Below are positions 1 to 7,832 of a DNA stretch of 12,703 nucleotides, piece by piece. Position 1 is the stretch's first letter. Each line of letters opens with the position of its first letter. Source of the DNA: Bacteroidia bacterium (GTDB lineage: Bacteria; Bacteroidota; Bacteroidia; Bacteroidales; VadinHA17); the NCBI GenBank assembly GCA_026391515.1, contig JAPLEC010000354.1, positions 1-12,703 on the forward strand. Reading direction: 5' to 3'. The position numbers and the translations under genes were made by a program. Below the pieces are notes generated by a model. The model saw only the letters and a program-made list of their open reading frames with translations, was not told the origin of the DNA and did no database searches.

Positions 1-420
1 GGAGGAATGCTGGCTTACAATAAATTACAGACAGCTCTTTTCCCTGAGATTACCTTTCCTAAGATCAAAATAATTGCTGATGCAGGGGAACAACCGGTCG
101 ACCAGATGATGCTGACAGTCACCAGACCTCTGGAGCTTGCCATCAAGAAAGTCCCTGACCTGAAAAGAGTGCGCAGCGCCACAAGCCGTGGGAGCTGTGA
201 AATATCAGCATTCATGAAATGGAATACTGATATTGATCTCGGACAACAACGAATAGAATCAAGAATAAATGAAATAAGGAATATCCTTCCGGCAGATGTG
301 GAGATAACTGTTGAGAGAATGAATCCCTCAATTCTTCCTGTCATCGGGTATACTCTCGAAGGGAAAGGACGTTCTCCAATCGACTTAAAATACATTGCCA
401 CCTATACCATTAAATTCTGA
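1..420 (+). CDS. RND efflux pump inner-membrane subunit, N-terminal fragment of a broken gene (5' end off window)
   Basis: This is the first part of an AcrB/CzcA-type RND permease, which exports substrates across the envelope by proton antiport together with a periplasmic adaptor and a TolC-like channel. The frame is open from the first base. Codons 1-2 (Gly-Gly) before the ATG at position 7 look like the end of the first membrane helix, so that ATG is probably internal and GGAGGA is coding, not a ribosome site. The text LFPEITFPKIKI, the QPVDQMMLTVTRPLE segment and the ERMNPSILPVIGY segment match the porter-domain start (PN1) of the family. The frame stops at TGA 418-420, just after the residues YIATYTIK, where homologues continue. 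The rest of the protein is in another frame from about 395. The reading is confident; whether the break is biological or an assembly error is not decided here. Confidence 0.8.
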   Translation, partial: GGMLAYNKLQTALFPEITFPKIKIIADAGEQPVDQMMLTVTRPLELAIKKVPDLKRVRSATSRGSCEISAFMKWNTDIDLGQQRIESRINEIRNILPADVEITVERMNPSILPVIGYTLEGKGRSPIDLKYIATYTIKF

Positions 421-2824
421 AAGCGATTTCATAAAATCAAACGGGTTTATTTCTGATTACAGGATGCTTTATCTGACAGTCACCGATATGATGTTAAAGG
501 ATAAAGCTCAGCTCGAAAACCTTGTAATTCAAAATGATGGGAAGCGAATAATAACTCTCAAAGATATTTCTGCTGTCAATATCAGGGAAGCTAAGGAGTA
601 TGTAAAAATCAATGCAAATGGGAAACAGAACATTCTTGTCGCTGTAATCAAACAGCCAAACACCAATCTGGTAGATCTTTCTGACAGGATGGGAATTAAA
701 CTTAATGATTTACGAAAGATACTCCCGGCAGGTGTAGAAATACGTCCATATTACATTCAGGCTGACTTTGTAAGAGATACTGTCCGTAGCGTAAGTGATG
801 CAATGTGGCTTGGGTTATTGCTTGCAATAATTGTAGCAGTACTTTTCCTGCGATCCCTTAAAGCATCTTCTGTCATTCTTTTCACAATACCTGTTACCCT
901 TTTTCTCACTATCCTTGTTCTTTATGCTACGGGACAAACGCTCAATATAATGACCCTGGGTGCAGTGGCTGCTGCGATAGGACTGATTATTGATGATGCA
1001 ATTGTTGTTGTGGAACAGATTCACCGGACGCATGAGGAGAATCCTGAAGAATCGTCGATAGATCTTGTGCATAAAGCTATTCATTTTCTCATTCCCGCAA
1101 TGGTCGGATCATCGCTCAGCACAATTGTGATCTTCCTTCCATTCGTTCTTATGTCCGGTGTTGCTGGTGCATTTTTCAAAGTCATGACCAATGCTATGAT
1201 CATTGCGCTGGTCTGTTCATTTTTTGTCTCCTGGATAGTCCTTCCTGTAATTTATCTTCTGCTTACAAGAGAAGGTAAAAAACATTCAGTTAAACCAAAG
1301 ACTTTTGTCAGGAAGCAAAAATGGGTGACATTTCTCATTGCCAGGCCCTGGTTGAGCGTCTCTTTTATCATCCTGCTGATAATTTCCATTTTTCTGATAC
1401 TTCCGAAGATAGAGACCGGTTTCCTGCCGGAGATGGATGAGGGTTCAATCGTACTCGATTATTTGTCACCTCCGGGGACTTCACTTGAAGAGACCGACAG
1501 GATTCTTCGTGAAGTTGAAAAAATAATTGCAGTTATCCCTGAAGTTGGAACCTATTCACGACGAACCGGAACTGAAATGGGATTTTTTATAACGGAGCCA
1601 AACAGCGGTGATTATCTTATTCAGCTTAAAAAAGACAGGAAAAGGTCAACAGAAGAGGTTATTGAAGATATCCGTGCACGGGTTGAAGCGACACAACCCG
1701 CTCTTCAGATAGATTTTGGACAGGTATTCGGTGACATGCTTGGCGACCTTATGGCTTCTGTTCAGCCTATTGAAGTAAAAATCTTTGGTAATGACAGAAA
1801 AAAGCTTGAAGAATATTCAAAGCAAGTGGCCGAAATAGTCAATAATGTACCAGGAATTGCCGATGTATTTGATGGTATCATAATTACAGGTCCGTCTGTT
1901 ATGATGGTCCCTGATCCAAACAGGCTTGCGTTGTTCGGACTTACGCCTGCCAGTCTCCAGTTTCAGGCGCAGACCATGCTTGAAGGAAATATTGTCGGTT
2001 CAGTAAATGAAAAGGAGCAATTCACAAATGTGAGAATGATATACCCGGGAAGCAATAAAGCCGGGGTTGAAGATGTGAAGAAGCTCCAGGTCTTCCTGCC
2101 TGACGGAACGTTAAAATCAGTCACGGAATTTGCAGATTTTCATATAATTGAAGGCGATCCTGAGATACAACGTGAAAACCTGCAGAATATGGGTGTCGTA
2201 ACTGCCCGCCTGAGCGGCCGTGATCTTGGGAGTGCAATGCAGGAAATAACAGGCAGGATTTCTGAAACGATTAAACTGCCTCAAGGTTATTCAATAGTGT
2301 ATGGCGGTGCTTATGCTGAACAGCGGCAATCATTCAATGAACTCCTGATAATCCTCATAACTGCCTGTCTTCTTGTCTTTTGTGTGATACTTGTTCTTTA
2401 TAAGGATTTCAGAATTGCTCTTGCAATCCTGGGTATAGGGATCCTGGGAATTTCCGGATCAGTTCTGGCCCTTTTTATAACAGGCACGCCCCTGAACGTG
2501 GGAAGTTATACAGGTCTTATTATGATTGTCGGAATAATTGGTGAGAATGCAATATTCACTATTCTTCAGTTCAGGGAGGCCCGTTTCACCATGAGTGTTG
2601 ACGATTCAATTGTATATTCCATTTCAATCCGGCTGCGTCCGAATCTGATGACTGCATTCGGGGCAATTATTTCCCTCATGCCGCTTGCTATTGGTGCAGG
2701 TACGGGAGCTCAACTGCATCAGCCTTTGGCTATTGCAATTATAGGAGGATTTTTAATAGCTATCCCGCTACTTCTAATTGTTTTACCAAGTATCATGAGG
2801 ATTATTTATAAAGAGAAAAGCTGA
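395..2824 (+). CDS. RND efflux pump inner-membrane subunit, main C-terminal fragment of a broken gene
   Basis: This 809-codon frame holds most of the same RND permease. It begins in the porter domain (SDFIKSNGFISDYR) and then shows the first membrane block. The TM4 signature GLIIDDAIVVVEQIHR carries the paired aspartates (fragment residues 200-201) that relay protons. The second porter domain follows (from about GFLPEMDEGSIVLDYLSPPG), then the second membrane block with GLIMIVGIIGENAIF and a typical C-terminal end. The Asp-Asp pair favours a drug/hydrophobe (HAE-like) pump over a heavy-metal pump; the substrate is unknown. The only starts in frame are TTG 395 and ATG 464, both inside the family's conserved core, so it is not a natural gene start. 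Compared with relatives, roughly 45-50 residues are missing at the junction with the upstream fragment. No further stops or shifts occur, so the damage is recent or artefactual. It converges with the CDF gene across 31 bp. Confidence 0.85.
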   Translation: MPPIPLNSESDFIKSNGFISDYRMLYLTVTDMMLKDKAQLENLVIQNDGKRIITLKDISAVNIREAKEYVKINANGKQNILVAVIKQPNTNLVDLSDRMGIKLNDLRKILPAGVEIRPYYIQADFVRDTVRSVSDAMWLGLLLAIIVAVLFLRSLKASSVILFTIPVTLFLTILVLYATGQTLNIMTLGAVAAAIGLIIDDAIVVVEQIHRTHEENPEESSIDLVHKAIHFLIPAMVGSSLSTIVIFLPFVLMSGVAGAFFKVMTNAMIIALVCSFFVSWIVLPVIYLLLTREGKKHSVKPKTFVRKQKWVTFLIARPWLSVSFIILLIISIFLILPKIETGFLPEMDEGSIVLDYLSPPGTSLEETDRILREVEKIIAVIPEVGTYSRRTGTEMGFFITEPNSGDYLIQLKKDRKRSTEEVIEDIRARVEATQPALQIDFGQVFGDMLGDLMASVQPIEVKIFGNDRKKLEEYSKQVAEIVNNVPGIADVFDGIIITGPSVMMVPDPNRLALFGLTPASLQFQAQTMLEGNIVGSVNEKEQFTNVRMIYPGSNKAGVEDVKKLQVFLPDGTLKSVTEFADFHIIEGDPEIQRENLQNMGVVTARLSGRDLGSAMQEITGRISETIKLPQGYSIVYGGAYAEQRQSFNELLIILITACLLVFCVILVLYKDFRIALAILGIGILGISGSVLALFITGTPLNVGSYTGLIMIVGIIGENAIFTILQFREARFTMSVDDSIVYSISIRLRPNLMTAFGAIISLMPLAIGAGTGAQLHQPLAIAIIGGFLIAIPLLLIVLPSIMRIIYKEKS

Positions 2825-2855
2825 TTCGGATAAAGCTTTTAGAAAATGTCATCTT

Positions 2856-3704
2856 CTATTTTGGCTCTACATGAATCGTGACGGATAAATTTTCGTAAGA
2901 AGAAGTCAGTTCGTTTTCAATCCTATCGCAGTACTCATGTGCATGGATTACAGACTCATCCTTAGGTATTTCTACATGAATATCAATAAACCTATAGTTT
3001 CCTGCAACACGGGTGCGAAGGCTATGGTAATTCACCTCCATACTTTTCAGCTTCCTTTCAAGGTCAATGATTTCATCATCACTCCATGCTGTATCCAGCA
3101 AAGGTGAAAAGGCACGCTTCAGCAAAGAATATGATTCCTTGATAATGAAGAACGCAACCAATATTGCAACAACAGGATCGAGCCATTTAATATCCGTCAG
3201 TAAAATCAATCCAAGTCCTGCAGCCACTCCTGTTGAGGTATAAACATCTGTTTTAAGATGAAGTGCATCAGCCTCAAGGGCAACTGATTTTGTTTGCCTG
3301 GCAACTTTGTACAACCTCCGTGATACAATAATATTGACAATGGCGGAAATAACCATTACGACGGTGCCAATCCATATTTTTTCAAGAACAATATCTTCAC
3401 CTATCAATTTTCTGACAGCCTCAAAGATGATCCATATTGCTGCTGCAAAAATCAGTAATGCCTCAATTACTCCTGAAATATTTTCAACTTTGCCATGTCC
3501 ATACGGATGCCGTGAATCAGGCGGAATATCAGATACTTTAACTGCAAAAAATGCAATGATTGACGCTATAAGATCCATTGATGAGTGGATAGCTTCTGAG
3601 ATAATACTGACAGAACCGCTGATGATACCAACAATAAGTTTCATAACTATCAAAATGGTATTTGATATCACTGACAGGCGGGCAACTTTAACTTTTGCAT
3701 TCAT
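2856..3704 (-). CDS. Cation diffusion facilitator (CDF) family metal exporter
   Basis: This protein is a CDF antiporter that moves divalent metal (Zn, Fe, Co or Cd class) out of the cytoplasm in exchange for protons. The 282-residue product has the usual six-helix membrane part and a cytoplasmic ZT-dimer domain. Visible motifs are HSSMD in TM2 and HLKTD in TM5, which supply a His-Asp/His-Asp transport site (H40, D44, H149, D153 counted from the chosen ATG). The loop DSRHPYGHGKVENI follows TM2, and the C-terminal domain has HAHEYCDRIENEL and VTIHVEP. I chose ATG 3704 over the in-frame TTG 3728: the family normally starts just before VARLSVISN, and a TAAATTTG promoter-like word overlaps the TTG. 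It lies 57 nt behind the DUF362 gene on the same strand and converges with the RND gene. Metal specificity cannot be read safely from sequence. Confidence 0.9.
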   Translation of the reverse strand: MNAKVKVARLSVISNTILIVMKLIVGIISGSVSIISEAIHSSMDLIASIIAFFAVKVSDIPPDSRHPYGHGKVENISGVIEALLIFAAAIWIIFEAVRKLIGEDIVLEKIWIGTVVMVISAIVNIIVSRRLYKVARQTKSVALEADALHLKTDVYTSTGVAAGLGLILLTDIKWLDPVVAILVAFFIIKESYSLLKRAFSPLLDTAWSDDEIIDLERKLKSMEVNYHSLRTRVAGNYRFIDIHVEIPKDESVIHAHEYCDRIENELTSSYENLSVTIHVEPK

Positions 3705-3725
3705 ACGATCAGGGGAAGCAGTTAT

Positions 3726-3733
3726 CAAATTTA
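3726..3733 (-). promoter_or_regulatory. Possible -7 element (TAAATTTG) for the CDF gene
   Basis: On the minus strand TAAATTTG matches the Bacteroidota -7 consensus TAnnTTTG and lies 22 bp before the chosen ATG at 3704. No TTTG or TTG is seen at the expected -33 spacing, so this is a half-site only. If used, it would let the CDF gene be transcribed apart from the DUF362 gene. Confidence 0.3.
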
Positions 3734-3761
3734 ATCAGAAAAAACTATACTAAAATTAATA

Positions 3762-4880
3762 TCAGACATTAATCAAATCATAGGAGTTATTTCCTAATCC
3801 GATCTTTTCGGCATGTTCCAGTCCTGCCTGCCAGAATGTATCAGGATGAGTGAGCTTAAATTTATCCTCTCCCTGCAGATTTCCTTTTTTATGATCTTCG
3901 CATATTCTGCTTCCGGGAAGAGCCGGAGCAGCTTTTACCATATCGGCACATGCACGATCCAGAGCTACCGGATCAAATGATGCAGCGATCCCTAAATCCT
4001 GCACAAGAGGATAGTCATTAAAACCATAGCAATCACAATCGGGTGAAACATTCATTATGAAATTGATATGAAATGATGGTTTATCTTTGACTGCGGCATA
4101 AGCATACTCTGCAACTCTTTTACAGACCGTTTCAGAAGCATTCTGCCATACCACCCTGACTGAGTCGTACTGGCAAACTGCAATGCATTGACCACATCCG
4201 ACACATTTTACATAATCGATATGAGCAATTTTGTCATTTCCGACATGGATGGCATCATGCGCACAATATTTCTCACACATCCCGCAGCCGGTGCAATTAT
4301 GCTCGTAAATCTGAGGTGAAGAGCCTGAATGAAGGAATAACTTACCGCCAACAGATGCGCAGCCCATGCCCAGGTTTTTCAGAGCACCTCCGAATCCTGT
4401 CATTTCATGCCCCTTGAAATGATTCATTGAGATAATTATATCGGCCTCTGCAATTGCTGTACCTATTTTGGCTGTTTTGGAATAATCCAGATTCAGATCA
4501 ATCTCATGAAAATCAGTTCCTTTTATGCCATCACCGATTATTACCGGACAATCAGTTGCAAGCGGATTGTAACCATTTTCAAAAGCAGCTTCAAGGTGTG
4601 AAGGAGCATTTGATCGTCTTCCGTAATAGAGTGTATTGCAATCAGTTAAGAAAGGAACAGCCTCCTTTGATTTCAGCAGCTTAACAATATGGGCAGCATA
4701 ATTAGGCCTGAGATATGCCAGATTACCGGGCTCACCAAAATGTATTTTGATAGCTACGATCTTTTTTTGAAAATCTATTTCTAGAATGCCTGCTTTGATT
4801 ACCAGGTTCTCGAGCTTTTTCAGAAGGTTTTGTGAAGGCTTCACCCTCAGGTTGGTGAAATATACTTTTGATTTTGACAT
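3762..4880 (-). CDS. DUF362 domain protein with two [4Fe-4S] ferredoxin-type clusters
   Basis: This 372-residue protein has an N-terminal DUF362 domain (about residues 1-190; conserved pieces IHFGEPGNLAYLRP, DCNTLYYGRRS, MNHFKGHEMTGFGGALKN) and then a bacterial ferredoxin pair. Cluster one is C196/C199/C202/C206 (CTGCGMCEKYC) and cluster two is C226/C229/C232/C236 (CVGCGQCIAVC), each CxxCxxCxxxC, so two [4Fe-4S] clusters are expected. A further Cys-rich piece, SPDCDCYGF, is at 279-286. There is no signal peptide, so it should be cytoplasmic. The family has no established reaction; low-potential electron transfer is a reasonable inference from the clusters. It starts 66 nt after the ispH stop on the same strand, which suggests co-transcription. 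ATG 4880 is the first Met and matches the usual family start (MSKSKVYFTN). The family call is firm; the role is unknown. Confidence 0.9.
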   Translation of the reverse strand: MSKSKVYFTNLRVKPSQNLLKKLENLVIKAGILEIDFQKKIVAIKIHFGEPGNLAYLRPNYAAHIVKLLKSKEAVPFLTDCNTLYYGRRSNAPSHLEAAFENGYNPLATDCPVIIGDGIKGTDFHEIDLNLDYSKTAKIGTAIAEADIIISMNHFKGHEMTGFGGALKNLGMGCASVGGKLFLHSGSSPQIYEHNCTGCGMCEKYCAHDAIHVGNDKIAHIDYVKCVGCGQCIAVCQYDSVRVVWQNASETVCKRVAEYAYAAVKDKPSFHINFIMNVSPDCDCYGFNDYPLVQDLGIAASFDPVALDRACADMVKAAPALPGSRICEDHKKGNLQGEDKFKLTHPDTFWQAGLEHAEKIGLGNNSYDLINV

Positions 4881-4946
4881 ATCGATTTAACGTAACTGGG
4901 AATAAGTACTTTAAATTATCTGGATGGCAAATATGTAAAAATATTA

Positions 4947-5822
4947 TCAAAAATGCGAAATCATTTCATGGATCTGTTCTATAAGCCATTTGGGGGTTGA
5001 GGTTGCTCCACAAACACCAACACTCTGTTTACCAACAAACCACGACCGGTCAATTTCATCGGGGTTAGAAACAAAATATGTATCAGAATTTATTTTTTTA
5101 CAGACTGAATACAGCATTTTCCCGTTCGAACTCTCTTTCCCGCTAACAAATATTATGACTTCATGTTGTCGCGCGAAGTCTTTAAGATGAGGCTCACGGT
5201 TTGATACCTGTCCGCATATCGTATGATTTACGTAAAGAAATTTATCAGCATAAACGATTCCTTTATCTTTCATCTTTGACCGTAACAGATCAGCGAATTT
5301 ATTATACTCTTTAACACCCATGGTTGTCTGGGAAAAAAGCCATACTGGTCTCGAAATATCTATTTTAAACAAATCATCAGGGCCTGATACAAGTATCCCT
5401 TCATCCTCTGTCTGTCCCATAAGTCCGACCACTTCAGCATGTCCGGGTTTGCCGAAAATAACAACTTGTCCATTGTTTTCCCTTATCTTAAGCCATGTAT
5501 TCATGATTTTTGACTGAAGTTTTTTAACAATGGGACATGTAGCCTCAATAATGGTAATATTATTCTTTTCGGCTATATAATATGTTTCCGGCGGTTCACC
5601 ATGTGCTCTGATAAGGACTTTACAGTTCTTCAGTTTTTTGAATTGTTCATAATTAACTGAAGCAAGGCCAAGTGCTGAAAGCCGTTCAACTTCTTCATCG
5701 TTGTGAACTATAGGTCCGAGGGAAAAAACCTTTTCACCTTTCAGGAGGGCATTCTCAGCAACCTCGACAGCATTTTGTACTCCGAAACAAAATCCGGATT
5801 TCTTATCGATCTCAACTACCAT
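4947..5822 (-). CDS. ispH: 4-hydroxy-3-methylbut-2-enyl diphosphate reductase (IspH/LytB)
   Basis: IspH carries out the last step of the methylerythritol phosphate pathway, reducing HMBPP to IPP and DMAPP with a [4Fe-4S] cluster in the cytoplasm. At 291 residues it has the normal length. The three cluster cysteines are C12 (GFCFGV), C96 (EATCP) and C203 (HTICGQ). Substrate-binding residues are visible as H40 (PIVHN), H74 (RAHGEPP), H128 and E130 (KPGHAEVVG), the QTT at 165-167, SSN at 231-233 and S275 (GATSTPKWLI). All key positions of the E. coli enzyme have counterparts. The start ATG lies inside the 3' end of cmk: the two genes overlap by 11 nt, so translation is probably coupled. The DUF362 Fe-S protein follows 66 nt downstream. 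Its presence implies isoprenoid synthesis by the MEP rather than the mevalonate route. Confidence 0.97.
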   Translation of the reverse strand: MVVEIDKKSGFCFGVQNAVEVAENALLKGEKVFSLGPIVHNDEEVERLSALGLASVNYEQFKKLKNCKVLIRAHGEPPETYYIAEKNNITIIEATCPIVKKLQSKIMNTWLKIRENNGQVVIFGKPGHAEVVGLMGQTEDEGILVSGPDDLFKIDISRPVWLFSQTTMGVKEYNKFADLLRSKMKDKGIVYADKFLYVNHTICGQVSNREPHLKDFARQHEVIIFVSGKESSNGKMLYSVCKKINSDTYFVSNPDEIDRSWFVGKQSVGVCGATSTPKWLIEQIHEMISHF

Positions 5823-6507
5823 TTATTTTCTTTTCGATGATTTGTCTTACCCAGGTCATTTGCTCTTCAACGGTCATCCTGCTGTTATCAAGAACAATTG
5901 CATCATCAGCTCTGCGCAATGGGCTTATATCCCTGTTCTCATCTGTAATATCCCTGGCAACAATATTCTTCCTGATTTCCTCAAAATCAACATTAACTCC
6001 TTTATTTATAAGTTCATCGTATCTTCTTTTTGCCCTTATTTCAACTAAAGCTGTCATGAATATTTTCAGATCGGCATCCGGAAATACAACCGTTCCGATA
6101 TCTCTTCCGTCCATAACTATTCCTTTAAACACACCTATTTGTCGTTGCAATTCCACCATGCGGGCACGTACTTCCGGTATCTGGCTTATTCTGCTTACAT
6201 GGGCAGAAACCTCTATCCCCCTTATCTCTTTTTCAACATTCTCAGAATTCAGAAAGGTCTCATATTCAGCAATATCCGGATTATATACAAATTCTATATG
6301 TATATCTTTCAATTCACGGATTATCCCTTCTATGTTTATGTTGCCTTTCCCGATAAAATCTCTTCTCATACAGTAGAGTGTAACTGCCCGGTACATAGCT
6401 CCACTGTCGATAAAAATATAGTTAAGCTCTTTTGCTATTGCTCTTGCAAAAGTGCTTTTGCCACAGGACGAATATCCGTCAATTGCTATAATTAATTTCT
6501 TCTTCAT
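5812..6507 (-). CDS. cmk: Cytidylate (CMP/dCMP) kinase
   Basis: Cmk phosphorylates CMP and dCMP to the diphosphates with ATP, feeding RNA, DNA and CDP-lipid synthesis. The 231-residue length is normal for the bacterial enzyme. The Walker A loop is GYSSCGKST at residues 11-19. The CMP-binding part shows DSGAMYRAVT (34-43) and DGRDIGTVVFP (133-143). The LID region contains RDITDENRDISPLRRADDA (185-203), a segment typical of cytidylate kinases, followed by VLDNS. ATG 6507 is the first Met and directly precedes the beta strand leading to the P-loop. The stop codon lies within the start of ispH (11-nt overlap). Upstream, a 195-nt gap with a large hairpin repeat separates it from porQ, with a possible weak promoter at 6542-6570, so it may be transcribed with or without porQ. 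Confidence 0.97.
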   Translation of the reverse strand: MKKKLIIAIDGYSSCGKSTFARAIAKELNYIFIDSGAMYRAVTLYCMRRDFIGKGNINIEGIIRELKDIHIEFVYNPDIAEYETFLNSENVEKEIRGIEVSAHVSRISQIPEVRARMVELQRQIGVFKGIVMDGRDIGTVVFPDADLKIFMTALVEIRAKRRYDELINKGVNVDFEEIRKNIVARDITDENRDISPLRRADDAIVLDNSRMTVEEQMTWVRQIIEKKINGS

Positions 6508-6541
6508 TAACTGCCTTTAATCATTCTAACATGTTACATTA

Positions 6542-6570
6542 CAATATATTACTGAATGTTTTTGTCCAAA
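6542..6570 (-). promoter_or_regulatory. Possible promoter for cmk-ispH
   Basis: On the minus strand TTTG (6567-6570) is followed after 18 nt by TATATTG (6542-6548). This resembles the Bacteroidota pair TTTG / TAnnTTTG, but the -7 element is one T short. It sits 35 bp before the cmk start and just beyond the hairpin repeat, so it would allow cmk-ispH to be expressed separately from porQ. This is a weak call. Confidence 0.25.
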
Positions 6571-6572
6571 CT

Positions 6573-6663
6573 ACTTTGTGCTCTTAGTGATTTTCCTTAG
6601 TGTTCTTTGTGGTTAGCTTTTTTAACCACCAAGGACACAAAGTTCAAACGAAGAGCACAAAGG
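6573..6663. repeat. Long imperfect inverted repeat built of CACAAAG-type words
   Basis: The left arm (6573-6615) and right arm (6623-6663) are near reverse complements around a 7-nt loop, GCTTTTT. The inner stem TGTGGTTA/TAACCACC, the middle TTAGTGTTCTTTG/AAGGACACAAAG and the outer CTTTGTGCTCTT/AAGAGCACAAAG all pair with few mismatches. The words ACACAAAG, GCACAAAG and ATACAAAG recur in the right half. From memory, AACCACAAAGGACACAAAG-like sequences are dispersed in many environmental bacterial genomes; I cannot check the copy number here. No target-site duplication is obvious at the ends. It fills most of the gap between porQ and cmk, and as RNA would fold into a long hairpin on either strand, so it could reduce read-through or affect mRNA stability. 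Confidence 0.8.
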
Positions 6664-6702
6664 AAATACAAAGGTGATAATTACACCGATAATTTCAAAG
6701 GA

Positions 6703-7734
6703 TCATTTCCGGAACCTGCTATATAGCTTGTCGGGCCGGATAATAAGTGAGAAATGATTTGACGATCCTGCGAGATGATATGTTGCCCTGCCGAATTCTA
6801 TGCTCATCCACGATATATTTATTCCAAAGCCCCATGAAAAACCAACTGTTGAAGTTTTAGTATCAATTTTAAGCTCCTTTCTTCTCTGATAATTATATCC
6901 AGCGCTTAAATAAAAGTTTTTATGCGGTATAAGTTCAACTCCCAGTAAAACATGCCTCATTATATTTTCAAGGAATTCAGACGATTGAAGATAATCATTG
7001 GTCGAAGTAGTATCGTTGTACTGGTAAGTAAGATCGTATTTCTCCAGGTGTCGCAATGTCAGTGAAAAACGAAACGGGGCATGAGCAAGTTTCTGTGAAA
7101 GGCCGGCTTGAATTTCAAACGGCAATTTTTGTCTTGGTTCTCCCGCGTACGTCGTTACTTCCATGCCTAAGTTCTTGATTACCAGGCCTGCGGAAAAAAG
7201 CCCTGACCTGTTGTGATATGCTGCCCCAAGGTCAAATGCTAAACCGAATGAGGTATATCTTTCGAGATGAGATAATATTGGTTTAAAATTTATTCCCAGA
7301 GTAAAAAGAGAGTCTATCACTCTGGAATAAATTAATGATAAAGCATATTCCGATGCGCTGAAAGATCCGGTAATTGTCCCGGAGGCATCTGCCTCAGTGA
7401 ATGAACCGTAATTCAGATAGGTGATACCGGCTGCAAAATTACCGACTCCGGGATATGACCTTGAGTACATTGCAAGACCATAGTTTATACCGGCAAAATA
7501 GTTTACATAATTCAGTGCGAGACTCTTTTCCATACCTGTGTTTAAAAGCCCCGGATTATGATATGCAAGATTCAGATTATCAGTATTTAATGAAACATTT
7601 GTCCCTCCCAGTGAAGCTATGAGCCCTGAATGCGTAAGGTTAAGGAACTCATAAACATTATCTCCACCTGTTTGAGCTTTTGAAGTCAGAACAAACAAAT
7701 TAATCAGGAGAACAAATAAAAATTTTTTGGCCAT
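6703..7734 (-). CDS. porQ: Type IX secretion system outer-membrane protein PorQ
   Basis: PorQ is an outer-membrane beta-barrel of the PorV/PorQ family. In the type IX system it belongs to the cell-surface attachment complex, where it is thought to hold PorZ. From ATG 7734 the product has 343 residues. It begins with a signal peptide (MAKKFLFVLLINLFVLTSKA, probable cut before QTGG). The mature start NVYEFLNLTHSGLIASLGG and the NLAYHNPGLL segment are characteristic of PorQ; the rest alternates polar and hydrophobic residues as a barrel does, ending in IIRPDKLYSRFRK. An in-frame ATG at 7746 (adding MDRT) and a TTG at 7752 are alternatives; 7734 gives the cleanest signal peptide. cmk and ispH follow on the same strand, and the DMT permease lies 98 nt upstream. 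The gene implies a type IX system encoded elsewhere in the genome. Confidence 0.9.
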   Translation of the reverse strand: MAKKFLFVLLINLFVLTSKAQTGGDNVYEFLNLTHSGLIASLGGTNVSLNTDNLNLAYHNPGLLNTGMEKSLALNYVNYFAGINYGLAMYSRSYPGVGNFAAGITYLNYGSFTEADASGTITGSFSASEYALSLIYSRVIDSLFTLGINFKPILSHLERYTSFGLAFDLGAAYHNRSGLFSAGLVIKNLGMEVTTYAGEPRQKLPFEIQAGLSQKLAHAPFRFSLTLRHLEKYDLTYQYNDTTSTNDYLQSSEFLENIMRHVLLGVELIPHKNFYLSAGYNYQRRKELKIDTKTSTVGFSWGFGINISWMSIEFGRATYHLAGSSNHFSLIIRPDKLYSRFRK

Positions 7735-7832
7735 AGTACGATCCATAACCAAATATAGTATGAATTTAAATAAACGGGTTACTCTTGTTAAATAGTATTA
7801 TTGAATATAATATGAGTTCTTCCCGGGATTGA

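Noticed and set aside
1..9. GGAGGAATG looks like a Shine-Dalgarno site next to a start codon
   Set aside because: There is no spacing between the two, the phylum hardly uses such sites, and the six bases read as Gly-Gly in frame at the end of the first RND membrane helix.
3705..3728. Eight extra N-terminal residues of the CDF protein from TTG 3728
   Set aside because: The family normally begins near the ATG at 3704, and the TTG overlaps a possible promoter element.
3307..3753. 148-codon plus-strand frame opposite the CDF gene
   Set aside because: It is the antisense of well-conserved CDF codons; no start signal or motif supports it.
4881..4946. CATATTTG on the minus strand between ispH and the DUF362 gene as a promoter
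   Set aside because: It misses the first T of TAnnTTTG and has no evident -33 partner; co-transcription with ispH is simpler.
5837..6495. Long plus-strand frames opposite cmk (5837-6376, 5842-6048, 6139-6495)
   Set aside because: They mirror a clearly identified gene on the minus strand and have no family features.
6573..6663. CRISPR array reading of the repeated CACAAAG words
   Set aside because: The words are short, irregularly spaced and arranged as one hairpin, with no constant repeats and spacers and no cas genes nearby.
6667..6702. Terminator after porQ (GGTGTAATTATCACC followed by T-rich DNA, minus strand)
   Set aside because: Only four base pairs can form and the T tract is interrupted, so it is too weak to call.
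7750..7757. TATATTTG on the minus strand just before porQ
   Set aside because: It matches the -7 consensus, but no -33 element is at the right distance and the start of transcription would fall almost on the start codon. It is probably a chance match.
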